DNA from: Hormiphora californensis
Taxonomy: Eukaryota; Ctenophora; Tentaculata; Cydippida; Pleurobrachiidae
Direction: 5' to 3'
Assembly (NCBI GenBank): GCA_020137815.1
Contig: CM035360.1
Location: forward strand, 67,001-131,000
Length of the DNA stretch: 64,000 bases
Positions 1 to 10,800 of this stretch are shown here, in pieces. Each line of letters starts with the position of its first letter. Within the stretch, counting starts at the first letter, position 1. Below the pieces are notes generated by a model. That model worked only from the letters and a program-made list of their open reading frames with translations, ran no database searches and was not told where the DNA came from. A program made the translations under genes and the position numbers.

Positions 1-1313
1 CTGCTCGCTATTTATCAGACCAGTGCCCTTTTTCACGCGTTTCTCTTCATTTGAATAACATGCGTGTAAAATTCTAAGTATTGAAAATGTGTGTAAACAC
101 ACAGTTCTGTCAACAAAAGAAAGGGGAAACATGTCTGCAACACGTTTCAATGTTATCTCTCTCATAAGGAGTGAAAAGAATCACATTCCATTCATTTCTC
201 TCTCTCATTGTCTCTTTTACTGTTCACTACCTCTGACAGTGTGTATTGCCCCTAATCTTTCTCTCTCTTTCTCAAACATGTTAGGAACAGTAGACACTAA
301 GTCTACACACATTTTCAGGGTGTCTGTTAACTATTTGCCAGCAGTCCTAGTGTGTTTCACCTTGTGTTGTGTCTCTTATTTGTGTGTAATTACTATCGGG
401 TTTCATAAAATATGAACGTTTGTTAGCCTATCGCGTTATAGGTTTAAATCACCTCCCCCTCACCCTCGGCTGGCGCCTCGGGATCGGCGTCGGGATTTAA
501 ACCAGTTTAATCGCCCTGCCGGGCGATTAAACTCCAGTTGGCTGTCCCCAGCTCGCGCTGGGAACAGCCAACTTCATAACGCGCCAGTCTACAAACGTTC
601 ATACTTCATATGAAACCCGATAGCTGATTTAACAGTCGTTTGAACATTTTGCGCGCTCATGATAACTGCTAGCTGGGGGATTTAACACCCTGCTCGCGTC
701 TTAACAGTCCCGCTCTCTTTTTCACGCATTTCTCTTCATTTGAATAACATGCGTGTAAAATTCAGAGTAATTAAAATTTGTGTAAACACACAGTTCTGTC
801 AATAACAGAGAGCGGAACACATCTGCAACACTTTTCAAAGTTATCTCTCTCATAAAAAGTCAAAAGAATCACATTCCTATCTCTTCTCTCTCTCTCATTC
901 TCTCTTTTACTGTTCAATATCTCTCACTGTGTGTATTAGCCCCAATCTTGCTCTCTCATACTCAAATATGTTAGGAACAGTTGCAACCAGGTGCCAGTTA
1001 GTCTACACACAGTTTGGGGACTGTCTGTTGACTATTTGCCAGTACTCCTTGTGTGTTTTACCTTGTGTTGTGTCTCTTGTTAGTGTGAAATTGCTATCGG
1101 GTTTCATAAACTATGAACGTTTGTTAGCTTGTCACGTTATAGGTTTAAATCGCCTCCCCCTCACCCTCGGCTGCGCCTCGGGTTCGGGGTCGTGATTTAA
1201 ACCAGTTTAATCGCCCTGCCGGGCGATTAAACTCCAGTTGGCTATCGCCAGCTCGCGCTGGCGACAGCCAACTTGATAACGCGTCAAGCTACAAACGTTC
1301 ATAGTTCATGTGA
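1..1313. repeat. Tandem pair of ~700-bp repeat units, each ending in a foldback with three internal hairpins
   Basis: Two imperfect copies lie about 700 bp apart (about 20-623 and 715-1313). Each ends in a foldback, 393-623 and 1094-1313. The outer arms pair (ctatcgggtttcat with atgaaacccgatag in copy 1), then a second arm containing gaacgtttgt pairs with acaaacgttc. Inside sit three hairpins: a ggtttaaat/atttaaacc stem, the perfect gtttaatcgccc/gggcgattaaac stem, and an agttggct/agccaact stem. In copy 2 the outermost right arm is lost. No coding frame of substance is present. The layout resembles a non-autonomous foldback element or a structured RNA; family unknown. Confidence 0.8.
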
Positions 1314-1866
1314 GTATGGGAAAATACCCGCCGATTCATCACGATGCGAAATGAGGCCATAATTGACCTTTGAGTAGTGCTAGGTCAGCTGAAAAGGTCT
1401 CCAAAAACGGTCTATCACGCGTGATCTGCTGAAAACGTGCTTTATATCGCGCGCACGTGAGTTCTTGCTCTCAACGGGCCGGGATCCTATTATTCGCGGA
1501 GCGAGAATAGGATGCGATGGATCCAAAATTATACCTAGATTATAGATTATAAAATTGGAAAGCTATGTCCTAGAACGACGTTGATCCTCATTCATCAGCT
1601 TGTTTCCCTCTCAGGAATGTTTCATCCTAGTGGTATGCTACTGATCCCGGAGCAGATTTGGGTTTCCTACCTCTGTGTGTGGATGTATTTCCTTTGGAAC
1701 GACACCTCTAACAGCGACCTGCCGACCTGATCTCAATATGTGGAGATATGATCTGTTTCGTTCTGTTTCAAGAATGCACAGCCCCGGGGAATTGGTGATG
1801 AGACAATATCAGGAGTGTGATACAATGACATGCTGAAATTCAGAAGCCAACTTTGAAAGTGAAAGT
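1314..1866. other. No gene seen
   Basis: Nothing coding is recognised. A short imperfect hairpin sits at about 1485-1525, with atcctatt pairing with aataggat around a cgcggagcg loop. Confidence 0.5.
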
Positions 1867-1906
1867 TTCGCGTTTCAGTTTCACTGCACTGAAACTGAAA
1901 CGCGAA
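1867..1906. repeat. Perfect 17-bp-stem hairpin
   Basis: A 17-nt arm beginning TTCGCGTTTCAG is followed by a 6-nt loop (ctgcac) and its exact reverse complement. No tract of T follows and no gene is adjacent. A small foldback remnant is the simplest reading. Confidence 0.8.
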
Positions 1907-2088
1907 TCGATCATTTGTACGGTTGAATTTGAACTTAATTCGCGATTAAGCTTAATTTATGTTAAAATACATGTTCTATGGAAAGATATGCATTTATTGT
2001 AGAATTCCAATTGTTAAATTGTTCATGTTTTTAAACCCTATAAATAATAAATGAACACAGAGGCTAGTAGCCTGGCTACAACAAAACG

Positions 2089-2455
2089 ATGCATGCTGTC
2101 GTACCGTACCATTGTTGCCATGGTGACCATTGTTTGTTTGATTTAGTACCATTATATCGTTGTCTATCAATTGTTAACATTGTTGCCATGGTGACGAAAG
2201 GCCCTTTTTCGGATGATAATGAGGTGATGATACCGCGGTGCGACAACACATCTAATTTAGGGTCGTACTGTTACACAATAGTACTGCTATGGCTTCGTTT
2301 AAAGATCCTGTCATTGGTTAAAACCGTATGGGAATGTGTTTAAACTATGGTGTGCTGTCGCACCGGGCCGCGGTGATTATCATCACCTCATTATCCTGTA
2401 AACCCCCTTTCGTCACCATGGCAACAATGGTACGGTGCAACAGCACATTGTTTTG
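2089..2455. repeat. Foldback element with gttgccatggtgac arms
   Basis: The left arm (about 2166-2255) and right arm (about 2340-2450) are imperfect reverse complements. Both contain attgttgccatggtgac, gataatgaggtgatgat and ccgcggtgcgacaacaca-like blocks. An extra partial copy of the left block lies at 2095-2130. The short reading frames here are products of the repeat. Confidence 0.75.
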
Positions 2456-2496
2456 TTGTAGCCTCTATAATAAAAAACACCGCCCAATACAGATGT

Positions 2497-2870
2497 ACTT
2501 TCGCGCGCGGATTTTTAGGTGCACGATCCGACCGTCAGTAACGCGCAAAGTCGTGTCCAATACTACGCGCAACTACGCACCGCGCGCGAAAGTATAATTT
2601 TTTGCGCATCATTCACTCATATCAACTAAAGTCCATTTTTATTCAACTGTTCACCCCTCAACTCGTGCGCGTGCGATATTTTAATTTACGCTGCGCGCGC
2701 TACACGTTAACATGTGATAAACGCGCAAAACAATTCCGCGCACGACTTTGGGGGGTGAACAGTTGAAAAAAAATGGACATTAAACTCATTTAAATTTTCA
2801 AGACTGACTTTTTTTTGTTACTTTCCTAAGTCCTAACCCTCGCTTCGCACCGGGCCGGAGGCCCGGTGCG
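2497..2870. repeat. Cluster of three inverted repeats
   Basis: (1) 2497-2593 pairs actttcgcgcgcgg with ccgcgcgcgaaagt. (2) 2631-2778 pairs gtccattttt/caactgttcaccc with gggtgaacagttg/aaaaatggac over about 40 bp. (3) 2846-2870 is a perfect hairpin with an 11-bp cgcaccgggcc stem and a gga loop. All are intergenic and non-coding. Confidence 0.75.
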
Positions 2871-2984
2871 GCTCCGCGAGCCGGCGAGCGGAATCTGACA
2901 ACGCGTAATCTGACAAACTTTTTTACAGTTTATTAATTATTAATTTAAAACAGAAATCCCCAATCCGACAATTATCGGGTTCCA

Positions 2985-3237
2985 GTTTCCACGATGGAAA
3001 CGAGTGTACTCTAGGCACTTCGGTGTTGTACCACGTTGTTGTTTCTCTGATTTGTGGTTGCTGGGTGCGATTATAATCTGGGTGCATTGCAGCCTGTTTA
3101 CAGGTGCACGCAGGTAAAAATAGTCCACTTAACCGATCATACCCCTAAACCTTAACGGTTAGGACCTAACCTGACCAGACCCTAGCGGGCAGCCCTAACC
3201 CGTCTCGACCGCAAACATCGATGAATTGTTAGCAATG
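2985..3237 (-). repeat. Dispersed repeat, copy 1 (inverted relative to 12890-13145)
   Basis: Blocks gggtgcgattataatctggg and tgcagcctgtttacaggtg, with several ttaggg-like stretches, reappear in opposite orientation at 12890-13145. This is an old interspersed repeat with degenerate telomere-like motifs and no coding capacity. Confidence 0.65.
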
Positions 3238-3661
3238 GTAACTGAAGTTGATACATCGCGCATTGAGATCTCAACTTCGTGACACACACTGAAGCTCGAA
3301 GTTTTGCTGAAATATGGAATCAACCATCTTTGAATGAGAAATCATTTGCAAGGGGCTAATGTCTTTACTAGTATATCTTTCGAGGTTTCCTTTATCCATA
3401 ATGAGTGAATTTCAATGTTTTTTGGCATTTTTGGTGGATTGGGATCGGATTGATTGATTAGCCAGATCTGCGAAAAACGCCAAAAACGGTGAAAGTGTAA
3501 AAAACACCTCGAGATAAGCACCAGTAAAAAATTAGCCTCTTGCGAAGTTACAAATTACTTCTCAGTCAAAGATTGTTGGTTCCATGTTTCCGAGCTATAC
3601 TTCAAACAGTGTGTGTGTCACGAGGTTGAGATCTCAACCTGCGATATATCAACTTCAGTGT
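3238..3661. repeat. 425-bp foldback element
   Basis: The left arm (actgaagttgatacatcgcg, gagatctcaacttcgtgaca, ggaatcaaccatctttgaat) pairs imperfectly with the right arm read backwards (actgaagttgatatatcgca, gagatctcaacctcgtgaca, ggaaccaacaatctttgact). Arms are about 180 nt around a loop near 3420-3480. No coding sequence. Confidence 0.8.
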
Positions 3662-4350
3662 GTCTCCTCCCTATACCAACACCCACCCCCAAATAGGCAA
3701 ATTAAAAAACAATGACTTATTGGCTAAAACACTTCTCTATAGAAAATGCACTGGAATTATAGGCGGCTAAATCTTCCTCACAAAAACTTTCTTTGCGCGG
3801 TTTGAGCAATACAATTTGTCACGTGACTTCGCCCCCGACTTCCTACCCCCTGTTATAGCCCAAGACGCTTGCTAATGGAGTGTGGATAATTTTATATTGG
3901 CACTTCCATTTTTGTCGGTCGTTTGAGAAATACAGCGTGATTTGAGCAGGAATACTTGACTAAACTACATCACTTATTACAGTCCCTTTTTGATTAGTGC
4001 ACCCCCAACGTTACCTTCTTATGTTTGACTGTTTGCCATTCATAAGTAAGTTTAGAAACTTTCTCCCTCCCAATTTGCTGCACGCGTCATGCTATGTATT
4101 TGTGCAGCGTCTGAGTTCACATTGTGTATGCCTTAACACCTTCTCTCGTCACACTTGGTCCAGCTAAAACATTCCTTAACATTCTCTCCCTAGTCGCCAT
4201 TATAGCAGTTTACTATAACACTTTACCTTTACTGTAGATGTCTAACACCTCCCTACCACCGTCCACCGGCATATTCCGTATAACAAACATTATGTACAGT
4301 GCGAGCTATTAGACGATCATCAACGGCCGTCAGTTGCTTGTTAGCAATCT

Positions 4351-4406
<56 letters not shown>

Positions 4407-4764
4407 TTACCTTTTGTGGTCCAGTAATGACTGCAATCATTAGCTCGGTAGTTTACTTCAAATTATCACACATAGTAACTGCGTAGTCAAATGTTACTCC
4501 AAATAATAATGGCCTGACACTGAACAATTCAATTCCAATCAGTATAACGATTCATACAATGACTATACATGATGCAGTCATGTCATGTCTTTAGACGCTG
4601 CATCATGTATAGTTAAACACTTGTTATCTTAAATTAAACTGTCTAGAACATTACCGATCATAGCTGTCACTGTCATTGTGTTTTAGCACTGAATACATCG
4701 CAACTGCAATACCAAGTTACAAACCCATGTTCCCCCACTCCTTGATACCCCATGTACCCTACGA
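3662..4764. other. Intergenic DNA with a CT microsatellite and one hairpin
   Basis: No gene is recognised. A (CT)n tract lies at about 4353-4404. A hairpin at about 4562-4613 pairs actatacatgatgcag with ctgcatcatgtatagt. Confidence 0.6.
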
Positions 4765-5130
4765 ACACTAATCTCCTGTTGTACTCTACTAACTCCCTAC
4801 TAACCCCCTACCAATCCCCTACCAATCCCCTACTAACCTCCTACTAACCCCTACTAACCCCAGCTATAATAGGTAACCCCTTAGTAACCCCAGCTATAGG
4901 TAACCCCCTACTAACCCCCTACCAATCCCCTACCAATCCCCTACTAACCTCCTACTAACCCCCTACTAGCCCCAGCTATAATAGGTAACCCCCTAGTAAC
5001 CCCAGCTATAGGTAACCCCCTACTAACTCCCTACTAACCCCCTACCAATCCCCTACTAAGCCCCTACTAACCTCCTACTAACCCCCTACTAGCCCCCTGC
5101 TTACCCCTATAATAACTAACCCCCTGTGTT
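4765..5130. repeat. ccctactaacc minisatellite
   Basis: Degenerate tandem units of about 11 bp (ccctactaacc, ccctaccaatc) are interspersed with a higher-order block containing agctataataggtaacc. It lies just upstream of the kinase exon. Confidence 0.85.
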
Positions 5131-5222
5131 CCCTATTTAGCAAGGTCTGGGAGGTACACATACAGATGTGGAGGTCATGTCATTAGCAATAGTGTTAGGG
5201 TGAACCAGGTCGGGGCGAGATC

Positions 5223-5357
5223 ATGTCGCGAGATTATAGGCATGAGGGATCCAAGTCTGTCAAGTGTATTGGACGCTATGTTCTGTGCAGCAAGACTTTG
5301 GGAAAAGGAAACTTCGCTAGAGTCGAACTGGCTACCCACTCCCTGATCAGTAACAAG
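5223..5357 (+). CDS. AMPK-related Ser/Thr protein kinase, first coding exon only (partial)
   Basis: The exon gives 45 codons from an ATG at 5223 to an aacaag|gtcagt donor. The product begins MSRDYRHEG, then IGRYVLCSKTLGKGNFARVE and LATHSL, which is the start of a kinase domain with a glycine-rich loop (GKGNFARVE). The spacing and the RV-ELATH pattern resemble the CAMKL/AMPK-related group (SIK, MARK, NIM1 or similar); I cannot choose between them. Downstream exons (VAIK lysine, catalytic loop) are not found: the gene runs toward the 100-N gap at 5845. The start is chosen because the residues before the domain are few and no earlier in-frame ATG links to it. Confidence 0.65.
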
Positions 5358-5388
5358 GTCAGTACTTGATGGAGACCTTATACAACTA

Positions 5389-5463
5389 TGGCTCATGCAA
5401 CTATGGCTCATGGAATTTATGAACCATAGATGCATGAGCCATAGTTGCATGACCCATAGTTGT
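5389..5463. repeat. Palindromic hairpin in kinase intron 1
   Basis: Units of caactatggctcatg on the left pair with catgagccatagttg on the right, giving arms of roughly 33 nt just after the kinase donor. Confidence 0.7.
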
Positions 5464-5528
5464 AGGTAATCGTACTTGATTCTTTACCAATTATCGGTGG
5501 GTTGGTATTTCTAAATGTAAAATGAGGG

Positions 5529-5844
5529 GGGGGTTCAACCCTAAAAATTTCCATTGATACCCACTTTTTTGGCAAATGGAAATTTTATATTGGAAATTTT
5601 TAGAAATTTTTAGAAATTTTTGGAAATTTTTGGAAATTTTTAGAATTTTTTGGAAATTTTGTTTTTGTTTTTACCCCTTTTGGCCCTGGTTTTTGGTTTT
5701 TGTTGGTTTTTTGGTTTTTGTTTTTTAAATTTTTGGTTTTTTTTTTTGGTTTTTCGGTAAACCCCCCTTTCCCAAACTCTGACGGTTCTTGCTTTTTCGC
5801 ATAAGTAGTTTTTCCCCCCCATCCAAAATTCCCCCGATCTGCTT
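5529..5844 (+). mobile_element. Left end of a G-tract foldback element, cut by the scaffold gap
   Basis: A run of G followed by ttcaaccctaaaaa resembles the terminus of the element at 34520 (G run, then tccagccctaaaaa). It continues into iterated tttttagaaa and tttggtttttg low-complexity sequence until the N run. The right end is not visible. Confidence 0.45.
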
Positions 5845-5944
5845 NNNNNNNNNNNNNNNNNNNNNNNNNNNNNNNNNNNNNNNNNNNNNNNNNNNNNNNN
5901 NNNNNNNNNNNNNNNNNNNNNNNNNNNNNNNNNNNNNNNNNNNN
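5845..5944. other. Assembly gap (100 N)
   Basis: Exactly 100 N, the usual placeholder for a gap of unknown size. The kinase (+) and the myosin (-) both run into it. Confidence 0.99.
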
Positions 5945-6299
5945 ATGAGAGAGAGGCGAGATAGTTAAATTGAGCTGTAATGAGATCCACTCAGTTATAC
6001 AAACACCCCAGGGATACTACATGTGTTATTATATGCTGCCCAAATGTGTTATTATATGCTGCCCAAATCTTTTCTTTCTCGACCCTCTCACACCGGATCT
6101 CGATATACAGAAATATAATATATAGAATATATATATATATAGAATATCTCTAATATCAATTATGTTCTCACACTTCAAAATAATAATAATGAAGTTGATA
6201 TTGGTTTCCATTTATCTGTCTGTTGGATGATTGTGTGTTATTTACAGTGCCGAAACAGCACACACATATATTGCAATAACATCTCCCTGTATGTTGTCA

Positions 6300-6380
6300 T
6301 GAGACAGAGATAGGAGAGATAGAGAGATAGTGAGACTGAGAGATAGTGAGACTGAGAGATAGTGAGAGTGAGTGAGAGAG
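6300..6380. repeat. GA-rich microsatellite
   Basis: Tracts of gagatagtgagactga and gagtgagtgagag. Apparent Ser/Leu-rich frames on the minus strand are products of the repeat. Confidence 0.8.
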
Positions 6381-6466
6381 TGGTTGAACAATAAGAGGAA
6401 GGAAAGGATCCAGCAATGTGGAGAGATATTTCCATCTTTCAAACACAATATGCATGATAATTGTAC

Positions 6467-7830
6467 CTGTTTTTGGGAGAATTAGCAGGAGTGTTATCCC
6501 CATGTTCCGAACATAACGTGTTCACTTTGTGCACTACCCAATCAAATAATCGCCCATACAGCGTCTTAGCCAGACCATCTCGTGTAGACTCACACTTTTG
6601 GAGCGAGAAGTGCTTCTGTATAGTCTCACCTGTAGATGGGGATAGAGGGGGTGTTTAGTAGGGGAGAAGGAGGTTTTAGAGCGTGGTTTTAATTGCTAAT
6701 TAATAATTACGGCGCCTACCCAGTGTTGTTGCCATACCACTAAGTTACTTAGTGAAAACTGGATAGCTATAGAATCTACTGCAGACTTGGCTGGTTTTAG
6801 CATTTCTGGAAAACTAACTATATTAACTCTGGAGATGCAGCTGTTAGAACTCTGGCTGCTGCAGTTGGAAGGCTAGCCAAACAATTTTAGCATTTCAAAT
6901 TCTCTTCCAACTATTTACTACAGAATATCCCTCCATAGCAGGTGTGACAAATGAGGTCATCATGAGATGAGGGAGGGGTGTGGTGATAATATACACTTCT
7001 AATTTGTTTATCAACAGATCAGAATATATACCTGATCCCTGTGGGAACTAGCTGAACTGATTGAAGTACCGGGGACCGTGTGTCAGTCTGTGTGTGGGCC
7101 CACTGGGCAGTGCCACTGGACATGATCAGTATGTGTCGGTGCGTTCATGTGACTACAGTAACGTGTTGGCGGGTGTGTGTTTGGTATCAATTCTACAGTT
7201 GAGTAGTATAGCAGATAGCTACAGCACCAACCCTTCTGACCACGTTACCAACTACATACCCTAGTTGCCCACCATACCAACAACTTCCCATCTAGTTACT
7301 GGTTACTCTAGTTACCTACCCTAGTTACCATGTAACTTACCTCGTGTTATGGAGATTACAGATGTTAGGGCGGATGTTAGGACAGCTTCACTAACATTCA
7401 ACAGCATACACACTGAAAATAAAGTCTTGTTAGTACAAATAACCAATAAAATACAACTTGGAGTCTTGTTAGTTATACTACAAATCACCAATAAAATACT
7501 GCGGAGACCTAATTTTCCAGATATTTTACAAGATACCCGGGTGTATCTATCTTTCCGCGGAATTCAGTCAAAATCATATTAAATTTTCTACACCACATGT
7601 CCCACACAAGTAGTGGACAATGTATGTATTGTCCATCTGTAATGCATGGACAAAGAACCCCCCTTTCTTTCTCTTTTTATCTTTCTCACTCTCCTTCTAT
7701 ATATCTCTCTCCCTCCCTCTCTCTTTATTATGTACGCATGTCACTAGAAACAATGGAATAGATATCTTTAGATTGTATCTCGGAGCCATGATATCGGTGT
7801 AAAGCTGAAAAAGATAGGGAGAGAGAGAGG

Positions 7831-7876
<46 letters not shown>

Positions 7877-10800
7877 TAGAGAGTGAGACGGATGTAGTAA
7901 GATGTAAGAGGAAGGCTAGGACAGCTTGTACTCTGACAGGTGTCCACTCCAATACAGAACCATGTCGAAGTTGGAAATCTCTACCTATAGCTGTCCTTAA
8001 ACACACTTCCTTCCACATAACTCTCTCTCTCCCTCTTACTTTAATGTCATTCTCTCTCTTATTCTCTCTCCTACGGAAATTCTAAGCGAGAAACAGACAC
8101 ACGAACACTCCGGTGCTGATATCAAAACAGACTGATCCCGCCTACTAATATACCTCCAATTTTGCTCAAACCAACCACACTTTGAGACCCATTACAATAT
8201 TTTAAAGGATATTAATACCTACCGGTGTTTAGGACGGTTGGTGTACGGACAGTGCATCTCTCTTGCTCTCCATCTTCAGCAAACATTATATCACCAATAT
8301 GAAGGACTGCAGCTAACACTCTCCACATCTTGGATACCTCCTGATGAGAGATAGAACAGGGGGTTACAGGGAATAGGGGGTTACAGGGGTGGCAGGGGAG
8401 GTTACAGATATGGGGGGGGGGGTTAGACATGAGGGAGATACTAAGGGCGTCATTTAGGGCCCCAATATAGTCCCCCATGAGGTGCAGGGACGTGTACAAT
8501 ATGACATCATCACACTGTGCTCCTCATTACGTCACTGCGTGCCCCAGTAGTTGTAGTACTTGGAGCATTTCCTGGTGTACTTAGTACCCACTAGTAGTAG
8601 TAGTGGGCCACTACCCACACACTCTTAGAGTCTTGTGGTCCTCCTCTTTGAAAAGAGAGAGAGAGAGAGACAGGGATGGTATTTACAAAGTACCCAGGGT
8701 ACTTTTTCTTCGTTCTACCACTATTTACAGACTCTATCAAACGAAGTTTAATTCACGACGTCTTCACAGATCATTTATCAATAGGTTTAACTTTGTGTTT
8801 ACCAGTCTGATCAGGCAACTCCAGAATGTAACCATCTCTCTCCATCAATTAACTGAGCACTGGAGTACATAATCATAGGCAGATAATTAGTGATTAGGAT
8901 TATAATTCTACTCCCCTCTCTCTCCCTCTCTCTTCTCCTTTCTCTCGCTTTATTCCTTCTCCTTATCCTCTCTCTGTCTCTCCCTTCAAGGAACATACAG
9001 CACAACATATGAAATATGAAGGAGAGACATTGTTCTTAAATAAAATGATTTCAAACGAGAATTATCTTTTGCATACGAATTATGTCTCTTTCTCTCTCTC
9101 TCTCACTCATTATATTATTCTCTCTCTGTGGGTCTAGAAACCTGCCATAAAATGAGCCGGCATATGACCTGTTATCATAACACACACAATACATGTTATC
9201 ACACCGCTGTGCGGCAAGGTGTGACAGTCTCGGAAAGATTATCAACAACTTGGAAAACTACATGAAATCAATATACCGTTATCGCCCAATAATATGTGGG
9301 ACAAGGTGGTGCTATATTTTCACCTCGGAATGTGGTCTAGCACCACTCACGAGAATAATAATACGGGGGGGGGGGGGGGGGGTATTTTAGAAGTTCGGGA
9401 AAGAGAAAATATAATATGAGGAAAACAGTGTAGAGACCGTGTTATACTTGAGTTATAATAACGGAATCGTAATCATCCCTAAACAGGAACGGAGTAAAAT
9501 TCAATAGGTTTGCTACCCTTGTTGCAAATGGTAACCCCCCCCCACCACCGGACTGAATGGTAACTCCAGATTACATTATGTGCTAATCACACACACATTC
9601 ATGATGATGTATCATACCTCGTCTGTAAATCCAATGTCCCCCAGTGCCAGTACAAACTCTTCAAATAGAACAGCAGGGGTACCAGATATGAGATACTGCT
9701 CCACTCCAGGCGTATCTTTCAGGTATCTGGTATGAGAGAGAGATATTATCATAGAGATATCATTTGAAGAAGGGTGAATAGTTTAATGTCTGACTACATG
9801 GTTCGGAATATGCAGCGAGACTCTAACCGATCTATAATCACTCCACGGCAGGCAAGACAGTGAAAGCTGTCACCTCAGTGATTATCTTTACTACTGTTTT
9901 ACTACTGTTTTACTACACTACTGATACTATTTTCTCCCATAGGAAAGATCACGTTTGATGATGAAACTGAAAAGGTAAACAACTAATATTTGTGTTGGCT
10001 GCTGATACAGTGCAGCAGTGTGTCTGACACAGTGCTACAGTGCACAGTGTCTGCTGTTACTGGATGTCTCTAGCGTCTCTGCTGTTATATCTTCACCCCC
10101 GATCATGGCTATAAATAGAACAAACTCACACACACCATCTATCTTCTTCTCTCCCCCCACATGCACACACAGTTCATGCCACCCTGCAGGAAAGTGTGCT
10201 CCTCCGCAGCAGCACAATCACAGTAACACACAGTCCCTCCCACACAAACCCTCCACTACCAGCCAAGCAAAGCACGGCAGAAGCAACACAAACCCACACT
10301 TCACAACAACTACAGTGTTCCTCGCAAGAATTACTGGAACAGAGCCCAAACAGAGAGAGACACCGTGTACCTGTGATTGGTAGGGTTGACTAGGAGTAGT
10401 TTCAGCAGTTCCGCCCGGGGTAATCCAGCAAAGAGGTAGTAGAAGATATGAAAGTTGAAATCCCCCTCATTCCGCATCACTATCCTGCTGCGTTCCAGTA
10501 TGTAGTGAGATACGTGTACTGAACGGGGAGGGAGGGGGTCACATTTTGTAGCAGGGGATGGGGATTTTATGAGGGCGAGAAAGGAGCGACGTGCAGCACT
10601 AAATCAGGGGTGTGATTCAAGATTGCAAGGAGGGGTGGGCTCTCTGTCAATAGATGGGGTGTGAATTGGACTTGTAATATGGAGTAGAATGAGTTATTTA
10701 TGGAACATTTTTATAGGATATTATAAGGGGATATTATTATGGGAAGATATATCGGGTTGGGAAATTGTTAAAAATACAGGACTTCTTAAAATATAATCGC

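Noticed and set aside
9914-9975. Possible tiny plus-strand exon (ccatag ... gaaaag|gtaaac)
   Set aside because: It lies inside a myosin intron on the opposite strand and has no partner exons; a chance AG/GT pair.
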